Shown: positions 8,256 through 18,358 of the stretch, one piece after another
Layout of the letters: each line of letters opens with the position of its first letter
How positions within the stretch are numbered: position 1 is the first letter of the stretch
Source: Oceanospirillaceae bacterium
GTDB lineage: Bacteria; Pseudomonadota; Gammaproteobacteria; Pseudomonadales; Balneatricaceae
NCBI GenBank assembly: GCA_013215505.1
Contig: JABSQZ010000001.1
Span: forward strand, 1-64,000
DNA: 64,000 bases
Reading direction: 5' to 3'
Position numbers and translations under genes: made by a program
Notes under the pieces: generated by a model
The model's database searches: none
What the model saw: the letters and a program-made list of their open reading frames with translations, nothing else
Told to the model about the DNA's origin: nothing

Positions 8256-9554
8256 GTGAAATTTATGCGCAGATTTTTACTCCCTATATTGATTATCACC
8301 CTTGCAGCACTCGGGGTCTGGTATTTACTTGATAATGCCCCAAAAAGCCAACATCGAAAAGCACCCCCGGCACCTAAATTAGCGGTACAAGTGACCGCTA
8401 TTAAGGCGCGTGATCTGCAATTAACTTTGCGGAGTTACGGTCAGATAAGCGCTAAAAACTTAAGCCGTATTAGCAGTCAAGTTAGCGGTCGTGTCACTAT
8501 GATTAGCCCCGCATTGGAAAATGGCGCATTCTTTAACAAAGGCGATATACTTCTGCAGATAGATAACCGGGATTATCAAGCAGCCATAAACAGCGCCAGG
8601 GCCAATTTAACTCAAGCGCAGCAAGCCTTAGCTTTGGAGCGGGCGCAAGTTAGCCAGGCAAAAGCTGACTGGAAACGTTTAAACAGCAACAGTAAAATTC
8701 CCAGTTTGGTCTCACGTAAACCGCAGGAACTCAGCGCCAAAGCTAAAGTGTCCGCCGCCCATGCCCAGTACGACCAAGCTATATTAAACTTCCAACGCAC
8801 CAAGATATTGGCGCCTTTTGCCGGCAGAGTGCTGAGCAAACAAGTCAGCCTTGGGGAGTTAGTCAACGCCAATTCGCAATTGGCAGAAGTATTTTCCAGC
8901 ACCATCTTACAAGTACGACTAGGTCTGCAAAACAGTGACTTAGCCTTTATTGAATTGCCTGAAGCCACTCCACTTCAAGCGGTCAGTTCAGCGACTCTGC
9001 CCAGTGTAGAATTTGAAACTCAGTTAATTCAAAAACAGTTCTGGCGTGGATCAATTGTCAGAACTGAAGCGGCCATCGATAGCAGTTCTCAACAGCTGTT
9101 TGTTATCGCAGAAATAGCCACTCCTTTTTCCGCCGAGAATGCCGATAAACACCCGCTGAAGATCGGCCAATATGTAACGGCTAAAATAGCCGGTAAAAAT
9201 CTGCAGAATGTCATTAGTATCGACATCAAAAGCATTTATCAGGGCGAGTTTGTGTATTTAGTTCGCGATGGATTGTTGCATAGACAAGACATCAAGATAC
9301 GCTGGCAAAACGATCAAATAGCATTGATCGGCAGTGGCTTACAAGAGGGCGATCAGCTGGTCACTACGATCTTGGCCCAGGCTGCAACGGGCACTGCCGT
9401 CAATGTTAACAATAATGACAGTGCCGACGGCGCTTTGCACAAGCCTGCCAAGCAAGGCCGCAAGGGCAATAAAGGTCGCAAAAATAAAGACAGAGGCAAC
9501 AATGATCCGGGAAACAAAAGCCCCGGCAAAAAACAGCAACCCGCTAACAACTGA
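8256..9554 (+). CDS. RND efflux periplasmic membrane fusion protein
   Basis: This 432-residue HlyD/AcrA-type adaptor links the RND pump to the outer-membrane channel. It has an N-terminal membrane anchor (residues 6-25) and the half-lipoyl motif SGRVTMISPALENGAFFNKGD. An alpha-hairpin with AQQALALERAQVSQAKADWK follows, then LAPFAGRVLSKQVSLGELV and a beta-barrel/membrane-proximal domain. The last 40 or so residues are an unusual low-complexity Lys/Gly/Asn/Pro-rich tail (GRKGNKGRKNKDRG and similar) beyond the family end. The start is GTG, with an ATG three codons on as an alternative. It lies between the channel and pump genes (35 and 32 nt gaps). Confidence 0.92.
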   Translation: MKFMRRFLLPILIITLAALGVWYLLDNAPKSQHRKAPPAPKLAVQVTAIKARDLQLTLRSYGQISAKNLSRISSQVSGRVTMISPALENGAFFNKGDILLQIDNRDYQAAINSARANLTQAQQALALERAQVSQAKADWKRLNSNSKIPSLVSRKPQELSAKAKVSAAHAQYDQAILNFQRTKILAPFAGRVLSKQVSLGELVNANSQLAEVFSSTILQVRLGLQNSDLAFIELPEATPLQAVSSATLPSVEFETQLIQKQFWRGSIVRTEAAIDSSSQQLFVIAEIATPFSAENADKHPLKIGQYVTAKIAGKNLQNVISIDIKSIYQGEFVYLVRDGLLHRQDIKIRWQNDQIALIGSGLQEGDQLVTTILAQAATGTAVNVNNNDSADGALHKPAKQGRKGNKGRKNKDRGNNDPGNKSPGKKQQPANN

Positions 9555-9586
9555 TACTTTACTGACTCATATATACTGGAAATACC

Positions 9587-12500
9587 ATGATCTCTTGGTT
9601 TGCCAAAAATCACGTCGCCGCCAACCTAATGATGCTGTTCATCGTTTTGCTGGGGTTATTCAGCTTAAAAACTAGAATCCCGCTGGAAGTATTTCCCAGC
9701 TTTGAAGCTAATGCTATCACCACGAGTGTCTCCCTCGAAGGTGCCACTGCTCAAGACATTGAACAGAGTGTTGCGGTGCTGATCGAAGAGGCTGTTGCCG
9801 ATTTGGAGGGGATTAAAACGATCACTAGTCACTCCCTTGAAGGTCGTACCAGTGTCAGCATGCAAATCGATAAAAATTACAACAAGCGAGATTTACTCGC
9901 CGACATTAAAAGCCGCGTCGATGCAATCAGTGAATTCCCGGCCAACGCCAAAGAGCCTAAAAGCCAATTGCGGCAATTTAAACGCGAAGTGATCAGCGTC
10001 AGTGTTGCCGGAGACTTTAGTGAGCGGCAAATTCGCCAATACGGTGAGCAGGTCCGCGATGACTTATTGAAAATTGAGGGAATCACCCAAGTTGAATTAG
10101 ACCGGGTACGGGACTACCAACTCAGTATCGATATCAAGCAAGATAAATTGCGCCAATACCAACTCAGTTTAGCGACTGTTGCCAATGCCATCGATGCCAG
10201 CTCACTGGATACTTCAGCGGGCAACTTACGCACTGCCGGTGGCGATATATTAATCAGTACTAAAGGCCAGGCTTTTAGTGTGCGAGAATTTGCCAATCTG
10301 GTTATTAAAACCACCGACAATGGTTCAGTCATACGCCTTTCTGATGTGGCAAAAATCAGCAATGCATTTGAAGAGACGCAAATGCGCACCCGCTTTAACG
10401 GCCAGCCTGCCGCGATGATAGAGGTGTATCGTGTGGGCGATCAAAATGCCATTACTCTAGCGAAGAGCGTCAGAGATTACATCGACACTCAGCAACCGCT
10501 GCTGCCAAAGGGAATGCGTTTAGACTATTGGAATGACCGTTCTGAAATATTAAAAAGTCGCTTGCAGACCTTAACGGACAATGCCATTCAAGGCGGCATC
10601 TTAGTAATTATTCTGCTGTCCTTGTTCCTGCGCCCCTCTATCGCCTTTTTTGTCTTTTTAGGCATCCCTATAAGTTTTATGGGCGCCTTTATCGTTATGC
10701 CCTTTTTCGGCATGTCGCTGAACATCATCAGCCTATTCGGCTTTATTTTAGTGCTGGGTATTGTGGTCGACGATGCCATAGTCACAGGTGAAAATATCTA
10801 TCGGCACATGCAAGGTGCAGAGTCTGGCATTCAGGCGGCCATTTTTGGCACCAAAGAAGTCGCTGTGGCTGTCACTTTCGGGGTCTTAACCACAGTGGCG
10901 GCATTCCTACCTTTCGCCTTTATTGAGGGACATCGCGGCCAATTGTTTGCGCAGATACCCGCCGTGGTTGTCCCAGTGCTGTTGTTCTCACTGATTGAGT
11001 CGAAATTCATTTTGCCGGCACATCTTAAAATGTTACGGCTGCGTCAGCACGATACCAACGTTAACATTTTCAGTCGCTGGCAGCAGGCATTCGCCGATGG
11101 CTTTGAGCAGATGGTGTTCCGATTTTATCGGCCACTATTAATAAAATGCCTGCACTATCGCTACTCAGTACTGGCCACTTTTATCACCCTGCTGATATTG
11201 ATCACGGTATATATATCAAGCGGCTGGATGCGTTACACGTTTTTTCCCAGAGTCCCAAGCGAGACCGCCAGAGTCACTTTGAACATGCCCACCGGCACCA
11301 GCTTTTCGGTCACTGATGCCCAAGTCAAACGTATGGTCGATGCAGCGCTGAACTTACAGCAAAAATATACCGATGAGCAAAGTGGCGAGAGCATCATCTT
11401 AAACATCCTCTCCTCTACTGGTTCGGCGGGGGGTGCCAGCCATATCGGCAGGGTCAGATTTGAAACACTGGCACCTGAAGATCGCAGTGCCAAGCTGCAC
11501 GCCAATGTCGATATGCGTCGTTTAGTTCAGGAGTGGCGCCAGATGATCGGCCCTATTAGCGGCGCCCAATCACTAAACTATCGCGCTGAAATTGGCCGTG
11601 GCGGTGATCCTATTGATGTGCAAATCAATGGCCAGTCTTATACCCAGTTGCGCCAGGCCGCTGCAGAAATTCGCCAACAGTTAAACCAATACCCGGGGGT
11701 TTTTGCGATCAGCGATAATTTATCGGATGGCAAAGATGAGTTACAAATTGAACTGAAACCTTTAGGCCAAGTGCTGGGAATCAGCCGGGCCAGTATTATC
11801 AACCAGATTCGTCAGACGATGATGGGGGTCGAAGTACAGCGCTTCCAACGCGGTAGAGAAGAAGTACCAGTGACAGTACGCCTGCCACAAGCAGAGCGGG
11901 ATTCTATTGCCGATCTCAATAGGTTGCCGATTCAAGCTCCAGATAACCGACTGATACCGCTAGAACATATCGCCGATATCAGAATTATTGCCGGCCCCTC
12001 TGCGGTGTATAGAATCGACCACGAGCGCACCGCCAATGTGGTGGCCGATATCAATAAAGAAACGGTCAATGTGACGGTTATGAACAAAGACATACTCGGC
12101 TATCTGGCACAGTTACAAAGCCGTTACCCGCAGTTGAGTTTCAGCTTAGAGGGAGAGGCCAAGGAGCAGCGCGAATCCTTTGGCTCACTGCAGTGGGGGT
12201 TAGTGTTTGTATTCTTGGCCATCTATGCGCTGCTGGCGATCCCCTTTCAGTCCTTTCTTCAGCCGCTGATTGTGATGTCAGTGATTCCCTTTGGTGTCAT
12301 TGGCGCGATATTCGGCCATTGGTTGATGGATATGGGTCTGACTATTATGAGTTTGCTGGGGCTGCTTGCGCTGATTGGTGTAGTCGTCAATGATTCTCTG
12401 GTGCTGGTCAGTTTCATCAATCAGCAAGTGCAGCAGGGACATAAAGTGCGACAGGCTGTGTTAAAGGCCGGTATCGCCAGGTTCAGACCGGTATTGCTGA

Positions 12501-12718
12501 CCTCAATCACTACCTTTGCCGGTTTGTTGCCGCTATTATTTGAACAGGCGACTCAGGCACAGTTTTTGATTCCTATGGCAGTCTCTTTAAGTTTTGGCAT
12601 CGTTTTCGCCACCGTAATTACCTTAATTTTAATTCCAGTCAATTATATGATTATTGAAGATATTAAATGGCTGTGCAGAAAATATGGGCGCTGGCAGGCT
12701 AAAGGGTCACAACAATAG
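9587..12718 (+). CDS. RND-family multidrug efflux pump, inner-membrane transporter
   Basis: This 1043-residue AcrB-type proton-driven exporter has the canonical layout. TM1 starts with AKNHVAANLMMLFIVLLGL, followed by a first periplasmic loop and TM2-6. The proton-relay Asp pair is in GIVVDDAIVTGENIY (TM4), and a second periplasmic loop and TM8-12 follow. The second half carries GLLALIGVVVNDSLVLVSFI. The N-terminal KNHVAANLMM and overall sequence resemble the less-studied YegN/MdtB-like environmental RND pumps rather than AcrB itself. A GGAAATACC site precedes the ATG. It closes the three-gene efflux operon. Substrates are unknown, and no local TetR- or MarR-type regulator is visible. Confidence 0.95.
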   Translation: MISWFAKNHVAANLMMLFIVLLGLFSLKTRIPLEVFPSFEANAITTSVSLEGATAQDIEQSVAVLIEEAVADLEGIKTITSHSLEGRTSVSMQIDKNYNKRDLLADIKSRVDAISEFPANAKEPKSQLRQFKREVISVSVAGDFSERQIRQYGEQVRDDLLKIEGITQVELDRVRDYQLSIDIKQDKLRQYQLSLATVANAIDASSLDTSAGNLRTAGGDILISTKGQAFSVREFANLVIKTTDNGSVIRLSDVAKISNAFEETQMRTRFNGQPAAMIEVYRVGDQNAITLAKSVRDYIDTQQPLLPKGMRLDYWNDRSEILKSRLQTLTDNAIQGGILVIILLSLFLRPSIAFFVFLGIPISFMGAFIVMPFFGMSLNIISLFGFILVLGIVVDDAIVTGENIYRHMQGAESGIQAAIFGTKEVAVAVTFGVLTTVAAFLPFAFIEGHRGQLFAQIPAVVVPVLLFSLIESKFILPAHLKMLRLRQHDTNVNIFSRWQQAFADGFEQMVFRFYRPLLIKCLHYRYSVLATFITLLILITVYISSGWMRYTFFPRVPSETARVTLNMPTGTSFSVTDAQVKRMVDAALNLQQKYTDEQSGESIILNILSSTGSAGGASHIGRVRFETLAPEDRSAKLHANVDMRRLVQEWRQMIGPISGAQSLNYRAEIGRGGDPIDVQINGQSYTQLRQAAAEIRQQLNQYPGVFAISDNLSDGKDELQIELKPLGQVLGISRASIINQIRQTMMGVEVQRFQRGREEVPVTVRLPQAERDSIADLNRLPIQAPDNRLIPLEHIADIRIIAGPSAVYRIDHERTANVVADINKETVNVTVMNKDILGYLAQLQSRYPQLSFSLEGEAKEQRESFGSLQWGLVFVFLAIYALLAIPFQSFLQPLIVMSVIPFGVIGAIFGHWLMDMGLTIMSLLGLLALIGVVVNDSLVLVSFINQQVQQGHKVRQAVLKAGIARFRPVLLTSITTFAGLLPLLFEQATQAQFLIPMAVSLSFGIVFATVITLILIPVNYMIIEDIKWLCRKYGRWQAKGSQQ

Positions 12719-12816
12719 AAAAAACAGTGTAGCTTTGCGTCGTTTTTTACTGCAAACACTCGCCAATAATCACTATCATGGGTAAAATGCGCTAATTTAC
12801 CACTAGAGAAATAGCT

Positions 12817-14211
12817 TTGTTAAAGCGATCCGAACTTAACTATCAAATATCTTGCACCCAATATCTACAGCGGGTGCGCCACTTGGGCCGAGCGGTACTG
12901 TTGGACAGTGGCTATCCTAATTGCCAGCGCGGTCGTTTTGATATTATCAGTGCGGCGCCAATCGCCAGCTTGAGCTGTACTAAAGGCAACTTAAGCGGTG
13001 ACAACTTGCCTTTTCAGCTGGAGCAAATCAGCGATCCTTTTGTCGCCCTGCAACAGCTGCAACAATATGCGGTTGAGCAAGGTTTAAGCACCGACAGCGA
13101 GTTAAGTTCCGCCGAGCAAAGTGAGCTGCCCTTTTGCGGGGGCTTGTTGGGCTATTTCGGCTACGATTTAGGTCGCTGCATTGAAGTGATGCCGAAAATC
13201 GCCTGCGATGATATCGAATTACCTGAGATGCATTTAGGGCTGTACCCTTGGGCAATCATCATCGACCACCAAACCCAGAGCGCACAGCTAATAGGTTGCG
13301 ATTTGATTAGCGATACAGATTTCGCTCAACTGCAAGTGCTGTTGGAAGATACAGATACTGCCCCAATCAAAGACAATTTTTCATTAACCGAAAATTTTCA
13401 CTCTAACGTTTCTGCTGATGACTACAGCCAGTCGCTGCAGAAAATAGACAACTACATTTTAAGCGGTGATTGTTACCAAGTGAATTTCGCCCAGCGCTTT
13501 AAGGCATCTTGCCAGGGAGACCCACTCGGGGCCTACCTTAAATTGCGCAGCGCAGCCCCGACCCATTTTTCAGCTTTTATTGAGACCGAGCAGGGGGCGA
13601 TATTATCACTTTCTCCGGAGCGTTTTCTCAGTGTCGATGCCAACGGTGCGGTGCTGACTCAACCTATTAAAGGCACTCAACCCAGGGATACAGACCCCAG
13701 TATCGATCTAGCTAATAAACACTATCTGGAAAATTCTGAGAAAGATCGCTCTGAAAATTTGATGATTGTAGATTTGATGCGCAACGATATTTCAAAAAGC
13801 TGCGCGCTGCACAGTGTCAAAGTGCCGGCGCTGTTTGCCATTGAAAGCTACCAGAACGTGCACCACTTGGTCAGTACTGTCAGTGGCCAATTAGATCGGC
13901 AACATAACGCTATCAGTCTGTTGAGAAACTGCTTCCCCGGTGGCTCAATCACCGGTGCACCAAAAATTCGCGCGATGCAAATTATCGATGAATTGGAACC
14001 GCACAGAAGAAGTATTTACTGTGGCAGTATCGGCTACTTAAGCCTCTGTGGGCGCATGGATACGAGCATTACCATTCGCACTTTGTTAATTGAGAAGCAA
14101 AACATCTTCTGTTGGGCGGGCGGCGGCATCGTTGCCGATTCGCAGATAGAGGCGGAGTATCAAGAGACGTTTGACAAAGTAAACAACTTGTTGAACGCCC
14201 TACAAAATTGA
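12817..14211 (+). CDS. pabB: aminodeoxychorismate synthase component I
   Basis: This 464-residue chorismate-binding enzyme makes 4-amino-4-deoxychorismate from chorismate and ammonia for folate synthesis, together with the glutaminase PabA (not in the window). The N-terminal anthranilate synthase I-like part is followed by the chorismate-binding domain with GDCYQVNFAQRF, SLSPERFLSV, PIKGTQPRD and CFPGGSITGAPKIRAMQI. The C-terminus has AGGGIVADSQIEAEYQET. The PIKGT lysine favours PabB over TrpE. The start is TTG, about 98 nt after the RND pump, preceded by an AGAGAAATAG purine stretch. It converges on the agl ATPase gene 55 nt away. Confidence 0.93.
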   Translation: MLKRSELNYQISCTQYLQRVRHLGRAVLLDSGYPNCQRGRFDIISAAPIASLSCTKGNLSGDNLPFQLEQISDPFVALQQLQQYAVEQGLSTDSELSSAEQSELPFCGGLLGYFGYDLGRCIEVMPKIACDDIELPEMHLGLYPWAIIIDHQTQSAQLIGCDLISDTDFAQLQVLLEDTDTAPIKDNFSLTENFHSNVSADDYSQSLQKIDNYILSGDCYQVNFAQRFKASCQGDPLGAYLKLRSAAPTHFSAFIETEQGAILSLSPERFLSVDANGAVLTQPIKGTQPRDTDPSIDLANKHYLENSEKDRSENLMIVDLMRNDISKSCALHSVKVPALFAIESYQNVHHLVSTVSGQLDRQHNAISLLRNCFPGGSITGAPKIRAMQIIDELEPHRRSIYCGSIGYLSLCGRMDTSITIRTLLIEKQNIFCWAGGGIVADSQIEAEYQETFDKVNNLLNALQN

Positions 14212-14266
14212 TTATTAGTCAAAGTTCGACATTCAGACTGTGACTGTTTAGCTGGCTATCGCTCTG

Positions 14267-15364
14267 TTAACCTGCCCGGTACTTACAGGAAAGTCCCTGC
14301 TGATCAAACAGCTGTAATTTATCGGCTGCGACGCTAAATTTTAGAAGCTGTCCGCGTACAAAATCTACGATGCCAGGCACTTTGGCAATGATAGGGACAG
14401 TGCCATGGGGGTTTTCAAAATACACTAAGGTAATTTCGCCTAAAGCCTCTATATACTTTATTTTTCCCTGAAATATATAATCATCAGTGTCGGTAATCTG
14501 CATATCTTCAGGTCTGGCACCCAGGCTAAAGACTAAATTTTGATCGCCTTTAGTGGTAGCAATAGGCACGGTTGCCGTCGCCCCCTGCCCTAAGCTGACT
14601 CGGGTTTGCGTCCCCGATTCGGTCACCGTTGCCGGCAGCAAATTCATCGCCGGAGAACCAATAAAGGTTGCGACAAATGTATTCGCTGGCTTCTGGTACA
14701 ACTCTAGTGGTGTACCTACTTGTTCTATGCCGCGATTGTTTAAAACCACGATTCTAGTCGCTAAAGTCATGGCCTCTACTTGATCGTGGGTCACATAAAC
14801 CATTGTGCTCTGCGGCATTTTCTCCTTAAGTTGGGCTATTTCTATTCTGGTGGCTACTCGCAGTGCGGCATCTAAATTTGACAGTGGCTCATCAAATAAA
14901 AATATCTTCGGATCTCTGACAATTGCCCGACCGATAGCCACTCGCTGTCGCTGGCCACCGGATAGCGCTTTAGGTAGCCTGTCTAAATAATCAGTCAGCT
15001 GCAGTGATTTAGCTGCCTCCTCTACTATTCGAGTAATTTCGGCAGCGGGCACTTTGGCTATTTTCAGCGCAAAACTCATATTGTCACGCACCGTTAAGTG
15101 CGGATACAACGCATAGGATTGAAACACCATGGCAATCCCGCGCTTGGCGGGAGGGACATGATTCATCAACTTGCCGTCAATTTCCAGCTGGCCACTGCTG
15201 ATGCTTTCCAGCCCTGCTATCATCCGCAATAATGTTGATTTTCCACAGCCAGAGGGGCCGACAAAGACAATTAATTCACCTTGTTCAATCTCTAAATTAA
15301 TGTCGGTTAATACCGGAACATTGCCATAGACTTTGCTGGCATTAGTCAGTTTCAAATTTGCCAT
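14267..15364 (-). CDS. aglK: sugar ABC importer ATPase (AglK/MalK/UgpC-like)
   Basis: This 365-residue ATPase energises the alpha-glucoside importer. Walker A GPSGCGKST (about residues 36-44), signature LSGGQRQRVAIGRA, Walker B IFLFDEPLSNLDA and the H-loop VTHDQ are all intact. A C-terminal MalK-type TOBE/OB regulatory domain follows (residues about 240-360, with FSLGARPEDMQI). It is the last gene of the five-gene aglEFGAK-like operon. A 135-nt gap separates it from the glucosidase, and AAGAGTGATAT precedes the ATG. MalK-like ATPases can serve several sugar importers, so it may be shared. The symbol is by synteny with the rhizobial agl operon. Confidence 0.9.
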   Translation of the reverse strand: MANLKLTNASKVYGNVPVLTDINLEIEQGELIVFVGPSGCGKSTLLRMIAGLESISSGQLEIDGKLMNHVPPAKRGIAMVFQSYALYPHLTVRDNMSFALKIAKVPAAEITRIVEEAAKSLQLTDYLDRLPKALSGGQRQRVAIGRAIVRDPKIFLFDEPLSNLDAALRVATRIEIAQLKEKMPQSTMVYVTHDQVEAMTLATRIVVLNNRGIEQVGTPLELYQKPANTFVATFIGSPAMNLLPATVTESGTQTRVSLGQGATATVPIATTKGDQNLVFSLGARPEDMQITDTDDYIFQGKIKYIEALGEITLVYFENPHGTVPIIAKVPGIVDFVRGQLLKFSVAADKLQLFDQQGLSCKYRAG

Positions 15365-15499
15365 ATATCACTCTTATTTTTTTAAATATTTTCCTGCCTA
15401 AAGAGAGTTCTTTTGTCTTAAAGGTCTCAATAAGCAATATCCACTGCGCTCTGTGCACAAACTGCAACAAACTGTTAATGTTACTAATCAATGGCCCTA

Positions 15500-17221
15500 T
15501 CAGCCAACTTGTAGCGCATAATAGGCTTGCCATGGGGGGAGTTGCAGCCCCGCCTCAGAGCATGAAGACTGATAACCTAACCCCTGCAGTGTCTGCCAGC
15601 CCTCAGCCCAAGGTACATCAGTCCCGAAACCGTCCATTGTCAGTAACTGCACTTGATCACTGATATTAAAAGCACAAAAAATTCTCTGCTCCCCGATCAC
15701 GCGTTCAAAGCTTAACAGGGCTGCAGAGACCTTAAGTTTAACTAATTCTCCCTTTATCAGGGCCGGAAATAGTTTGCGAAAAGCCAACATTTCTCGATAG
15801 TTAGCTAAGCTTGATGCACTATCATTATTTTGTACTGAGACCGCCTTCAACTGCTGCTGAGAATCGACTGGCAACCAGGGCTGCACCTCACTAAAGCCGG
15901 CATTGACTGCAGTAGCAGACCAGACCATCGGTGTTCGACAGCCGTCACGACCTTTAAATTTTGGCCAAAATTGTTTGCCGTAGGGATCTTGTAACTGATC
16001 AAAGTGCACTTCACCCTCGTTCAGACCCAGCTCTTCCCCCTGGTATAAACACACCGAGCCCTGCAGCGAAAGCAGCAGCGAATTCATCAATTTTTGCCCG
16101 CTGCCATCAAGTTGCCAGCGGCTGGGATGGCGCACTACATCGTGATTTGAATAGGCCCAGCATGACCAACTGTCGATAGAGTGCTGTTGAAATAGATTGA
16201 TCACTGCAGCGATTCGCTGGGCATCCAATGATTCTGGGGAGAGGAAATCAAAGGCGTAACACATTTGGATCAAATCATCACCGGCAGTGTATTGGGTCAT
16301 GATTTGCATGCCCCTTTGTGCATCGCCAACTTCGCCGACGGCCGCTACATTATCAAACTCGTCCATGGTGGCGCGAAACCGGCGTAAAAAATCAATATTT
16401 TCTGGCTGGTTTTTATCGTACAGGTGCTCTTGATGGTTGTAGGGGTTAACCTCTGGGGCGATGGTGGAGTTGCGCTGCTCACTGGGCAATATAGGGTTGT
16501 CCCTTAATTGCCGATCGTGAAAGTAAAAATTTATAGTATCTAATCTAAAGCCATCCACATGACGCCGCATCCAAAATCTCGCCACCTCCAACAGGGCATC
16601 TTGCACCGCAATATTATGAAAATTCAGATCCGGTTGCGAGCTCAAGAAGTTATGCAAGTAGTACTGTTGACGAGTGTCATGCCACTGCCAGGCGCTACCA
16701 CCAAAGATAGACAACCAGTTATTGGGGACTTGCTTCGAGCCCTGCAGCTCAGCGCCATCTACACAGCTCTTGGCATCAGCCCAGACAAACCAATCCTGTT
16801 TGTCATTATCGCGACTTTTACCTGACTCGACAAACCAGGGGTGCTGATCCGAGGTATGCGAGAGCACCAGGTCTATCATCACTTTTAACCCCAGGCGATG
16901 TGCTTCAACCACCAGCAGGTCAAAATCCGCCAAAGTGCCAAACATAGGATCTACATCACAGTAATCTGAGACATCGTAGCCAAAATCTAACATCGGAGAG
17001 GTAAAGAAAGGTGACAGCCAGATTGCGTCTACACCCAGAGAGGCGACATAGGACAACCGGCTGATAATTCCCAGCAAGTCGCCAACACCGTCGCCATTAC
17101 TGTCCTGAAAAGACCTTGGATAAATCTGGTAGATAACTGCCCCACGCCACCAGTCTTTTTCATTATTGACGGTGAGGTTACCCTTTTGAGCGTGCGCTTC
17201 TTGATTAAAACTCATGTACAT
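15500..17221 (-). CDS. aglA: GH13 alpha-glucosidase (AglA-like)
   Basis: This 573-residue cytoplasmic glycoside hydrolase family 13 enzyme releases glucose from imported alpha-glucosides. All conserved regions are present: DLVLSHTSDQHPWF (region I), GFRLDTINF with nucleophile Asp228, AVGEVGD with acid/base Glu297, and YSNHDVVR with transition-state Asp361. The sequence resembles GH13_23-type alpha-glucosidases of marine Halomonas and Sinorhizobium AglA. There is no signal peptide, which fits hydrolysis after ABC import. Its first ATG overlaps the permease stop (TGATG). A second ATG two codons on, 8 nt after a GGGGG tract, may be the real start (17215). Substrate could be sucrose, maltose, trehalose or glucosylglycerol. 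Confidence 0.93.
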   Translation of the reverse strand: MYMSFNQEAHAQKGNLTVNNEKDWWRGAVIYQIYPRSFQDSNGDGVGDLLGIISRLSYVASLGVDAIWLSPFFTSPMLDFGYDVSDYCDVDPMFGTLADFDLLVVEAHRLGLKVMIDLVLSHTSDQHPWFVESGKSRDNDKQDWFVWADAKSCVDGAELQGSKQVPNNWLSIFGGSAWQWHDTRQQYYLHNFLSSQPDLNFHNIAVQDALLEVARFWMRRHVDGFRLDTINFYFHDRQLRDNPILPSEQRNSTIAPEVNPYNHQEHLYDKNQPENIDFLRRFRATMDEFDNVAAVGEVGDAQRGMQIMTQYTAGDDLIQMCYAFDFLSPESLDAQRIAAVINLFQQHSIDSWSCWAYSNHDVVRHPSRWQLDGSGQKLMNSLLLSLQGSVCLYQGEELGLNEGEVHFDQLQDPYGKQFWPKFKGRDGCRTPMVWSATAVNAGFSEVQPWLPVDSQQQLKAVSVQNNDSASSLANYREMLAFRKLFPALIKGELVKLKVSAALLSFERVIGEQRIFCAFNISDQVQLLTMDGFGTDVPWAEGWQTLQGLGYQSSCSEAGLQLPPWQAYYALQVG

Positions 17222-18357
17222 CAGCCCCCTTTAACTGAACCCGATAATAAACCGCGTACTAAATATTTTTGCAGCGAGAAAAACACCATTAATGGCACTA
17301 AAATTGATACGAATGCTGAAGCTGTGAGGATTTCCCAGTTACCACCGCGAGAACCGAGCATTTCTCGCAACCTTCCGGTCATCACTAATTGCTCTTCGTT
17401 GTTACCTAAAAACACCGTGGCTATTAACAAATCGTTCCATACCCAGAGAAACTGGAAAATAGCGAAACTCGCCAGTGCCGGAAATGACAGCGGTAATATT
17501 ATTTTTACAAAAATCTGGAAATCATTAGCGCCATCAACCCGTGCGCTCTCAATAATCTCTCGGGGTAATCCGGCAATATAATTACGCAGTAAATAGATCG
17601 CCAGGGGCAAGCCAAATCCGGTATGAGCGAGCCAGATGCCGATGTAACTCTTGCCAATACCGATAGTTGTGTAAAGTTTTAGCAGCGGTATCAAGGACAT
17701 TTGCAACGGCACTACTAACAGCCCTACTACCATCGCCAGGAAAATAGCTCTGCCTGGGAATTCCATCCATGCCAGCGCGTAGGCGGCGAACGCCGCGATT
17801 AAAATAGGAATCACTGTTGCGGGGATAGTCACTGTCATGGTATTGAGAAATGATTTTCCCAGACCTTCTGCAAAGAGCACTTCAGAGTAGTTATCTAATG
17901 TAAAAATGGGCGCTTCAAGCACTGTCACAAATAAGCGCGCACCTCTTTTAGAGGTAAATGCTGTCGGTGAGCTGAGCAGATAACTGCCATCAACCTCTAT
18001 GGTTAACGTTTTCCCTTTGCGCATCTGTACCGTCTTTCCTGGGATGAATGCAGCAGGTTGCTGTGAACGCCAACCAAAGGCAGTCACAATACCGCTCTGG
18101 TCGGCAAATACATTACCTTTTAATACATAGTTCCCCGCTTCTTTAAGCTGTTCACTGGCGGGCGCAGAGCGTTTGATTAAATTTCGCTCAACGGTGGAAA
18201 AAGAGGTCCACCAGCCGGTCGCCACTAGCTGATCTTTATCCCGTATTGATGAAACCAACAACCCCACGGTTGGAATTGTCCAAAGTATTACCAGCAACAG
18301 CACAGATATATGTACAACCCAGGTGAGAGGCGAATTTTTACCTAAAATTGAACCCAT
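17221..18357 (-). CDS. aglG: sugar ABC importer permease 2 (AglG/MalG-like)
   Basis: This 378-residue inner-membrane permease has six hydrophobic helices. The first transmembrane segment (HISVLLLVILWTIPTVGLLV) is followed by a periplasmic insertion of over 100 residues, typical of AglG/ThuG-type permeases. The EAA coupling loop is EIIESARVDGANDFQIFVKI near the C-terminal third. A GAGAA site sits just before the ATG at 18357, 1 nt after the upstream permease stop. An in-frame ATG 12 nt earlier (18369) would overlap that gene and lacks its own site. The partners are AglF and AglK. The downstream glucosidase start overlaps this stop codon, so the two are translationally coupled. Confidence 0.92.
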   Translation of the reverse strand: MGSILGKNSPLTWVVHISVLLLVILWTIPTVGLLVSSIRDKDQLVATGWWTSFSTVERNLIKRSAPASEQLKEAGNYVLKGNVFADQSGIVTAFGWRSQQPAAFIPGKTVQMRKGKTLTIEVDGSYLLSSPTAFTSKRGARLFVTVLEAPIFTLDNYSEVLFAEGLGKSFLNTMTVTIPATVIPILIAAFAAYALAWMEFPGRAIFLAMVVGLLVVPLQMSLIPLLKLYTTIGIGKSYIGIWLAHTGFGLPLAIYLLRNYIAGLPREIIESARVDGANDFQIFVKIILPLSFPALASFAIFQFLWVWNDLLIATVFLGNNEEQLVMTGRLREMLGSRGGNWEILTASAFVSILVPLMVFFSLQKYLVRGLLSGSVKGG

Positions 18358-18358
18358 G

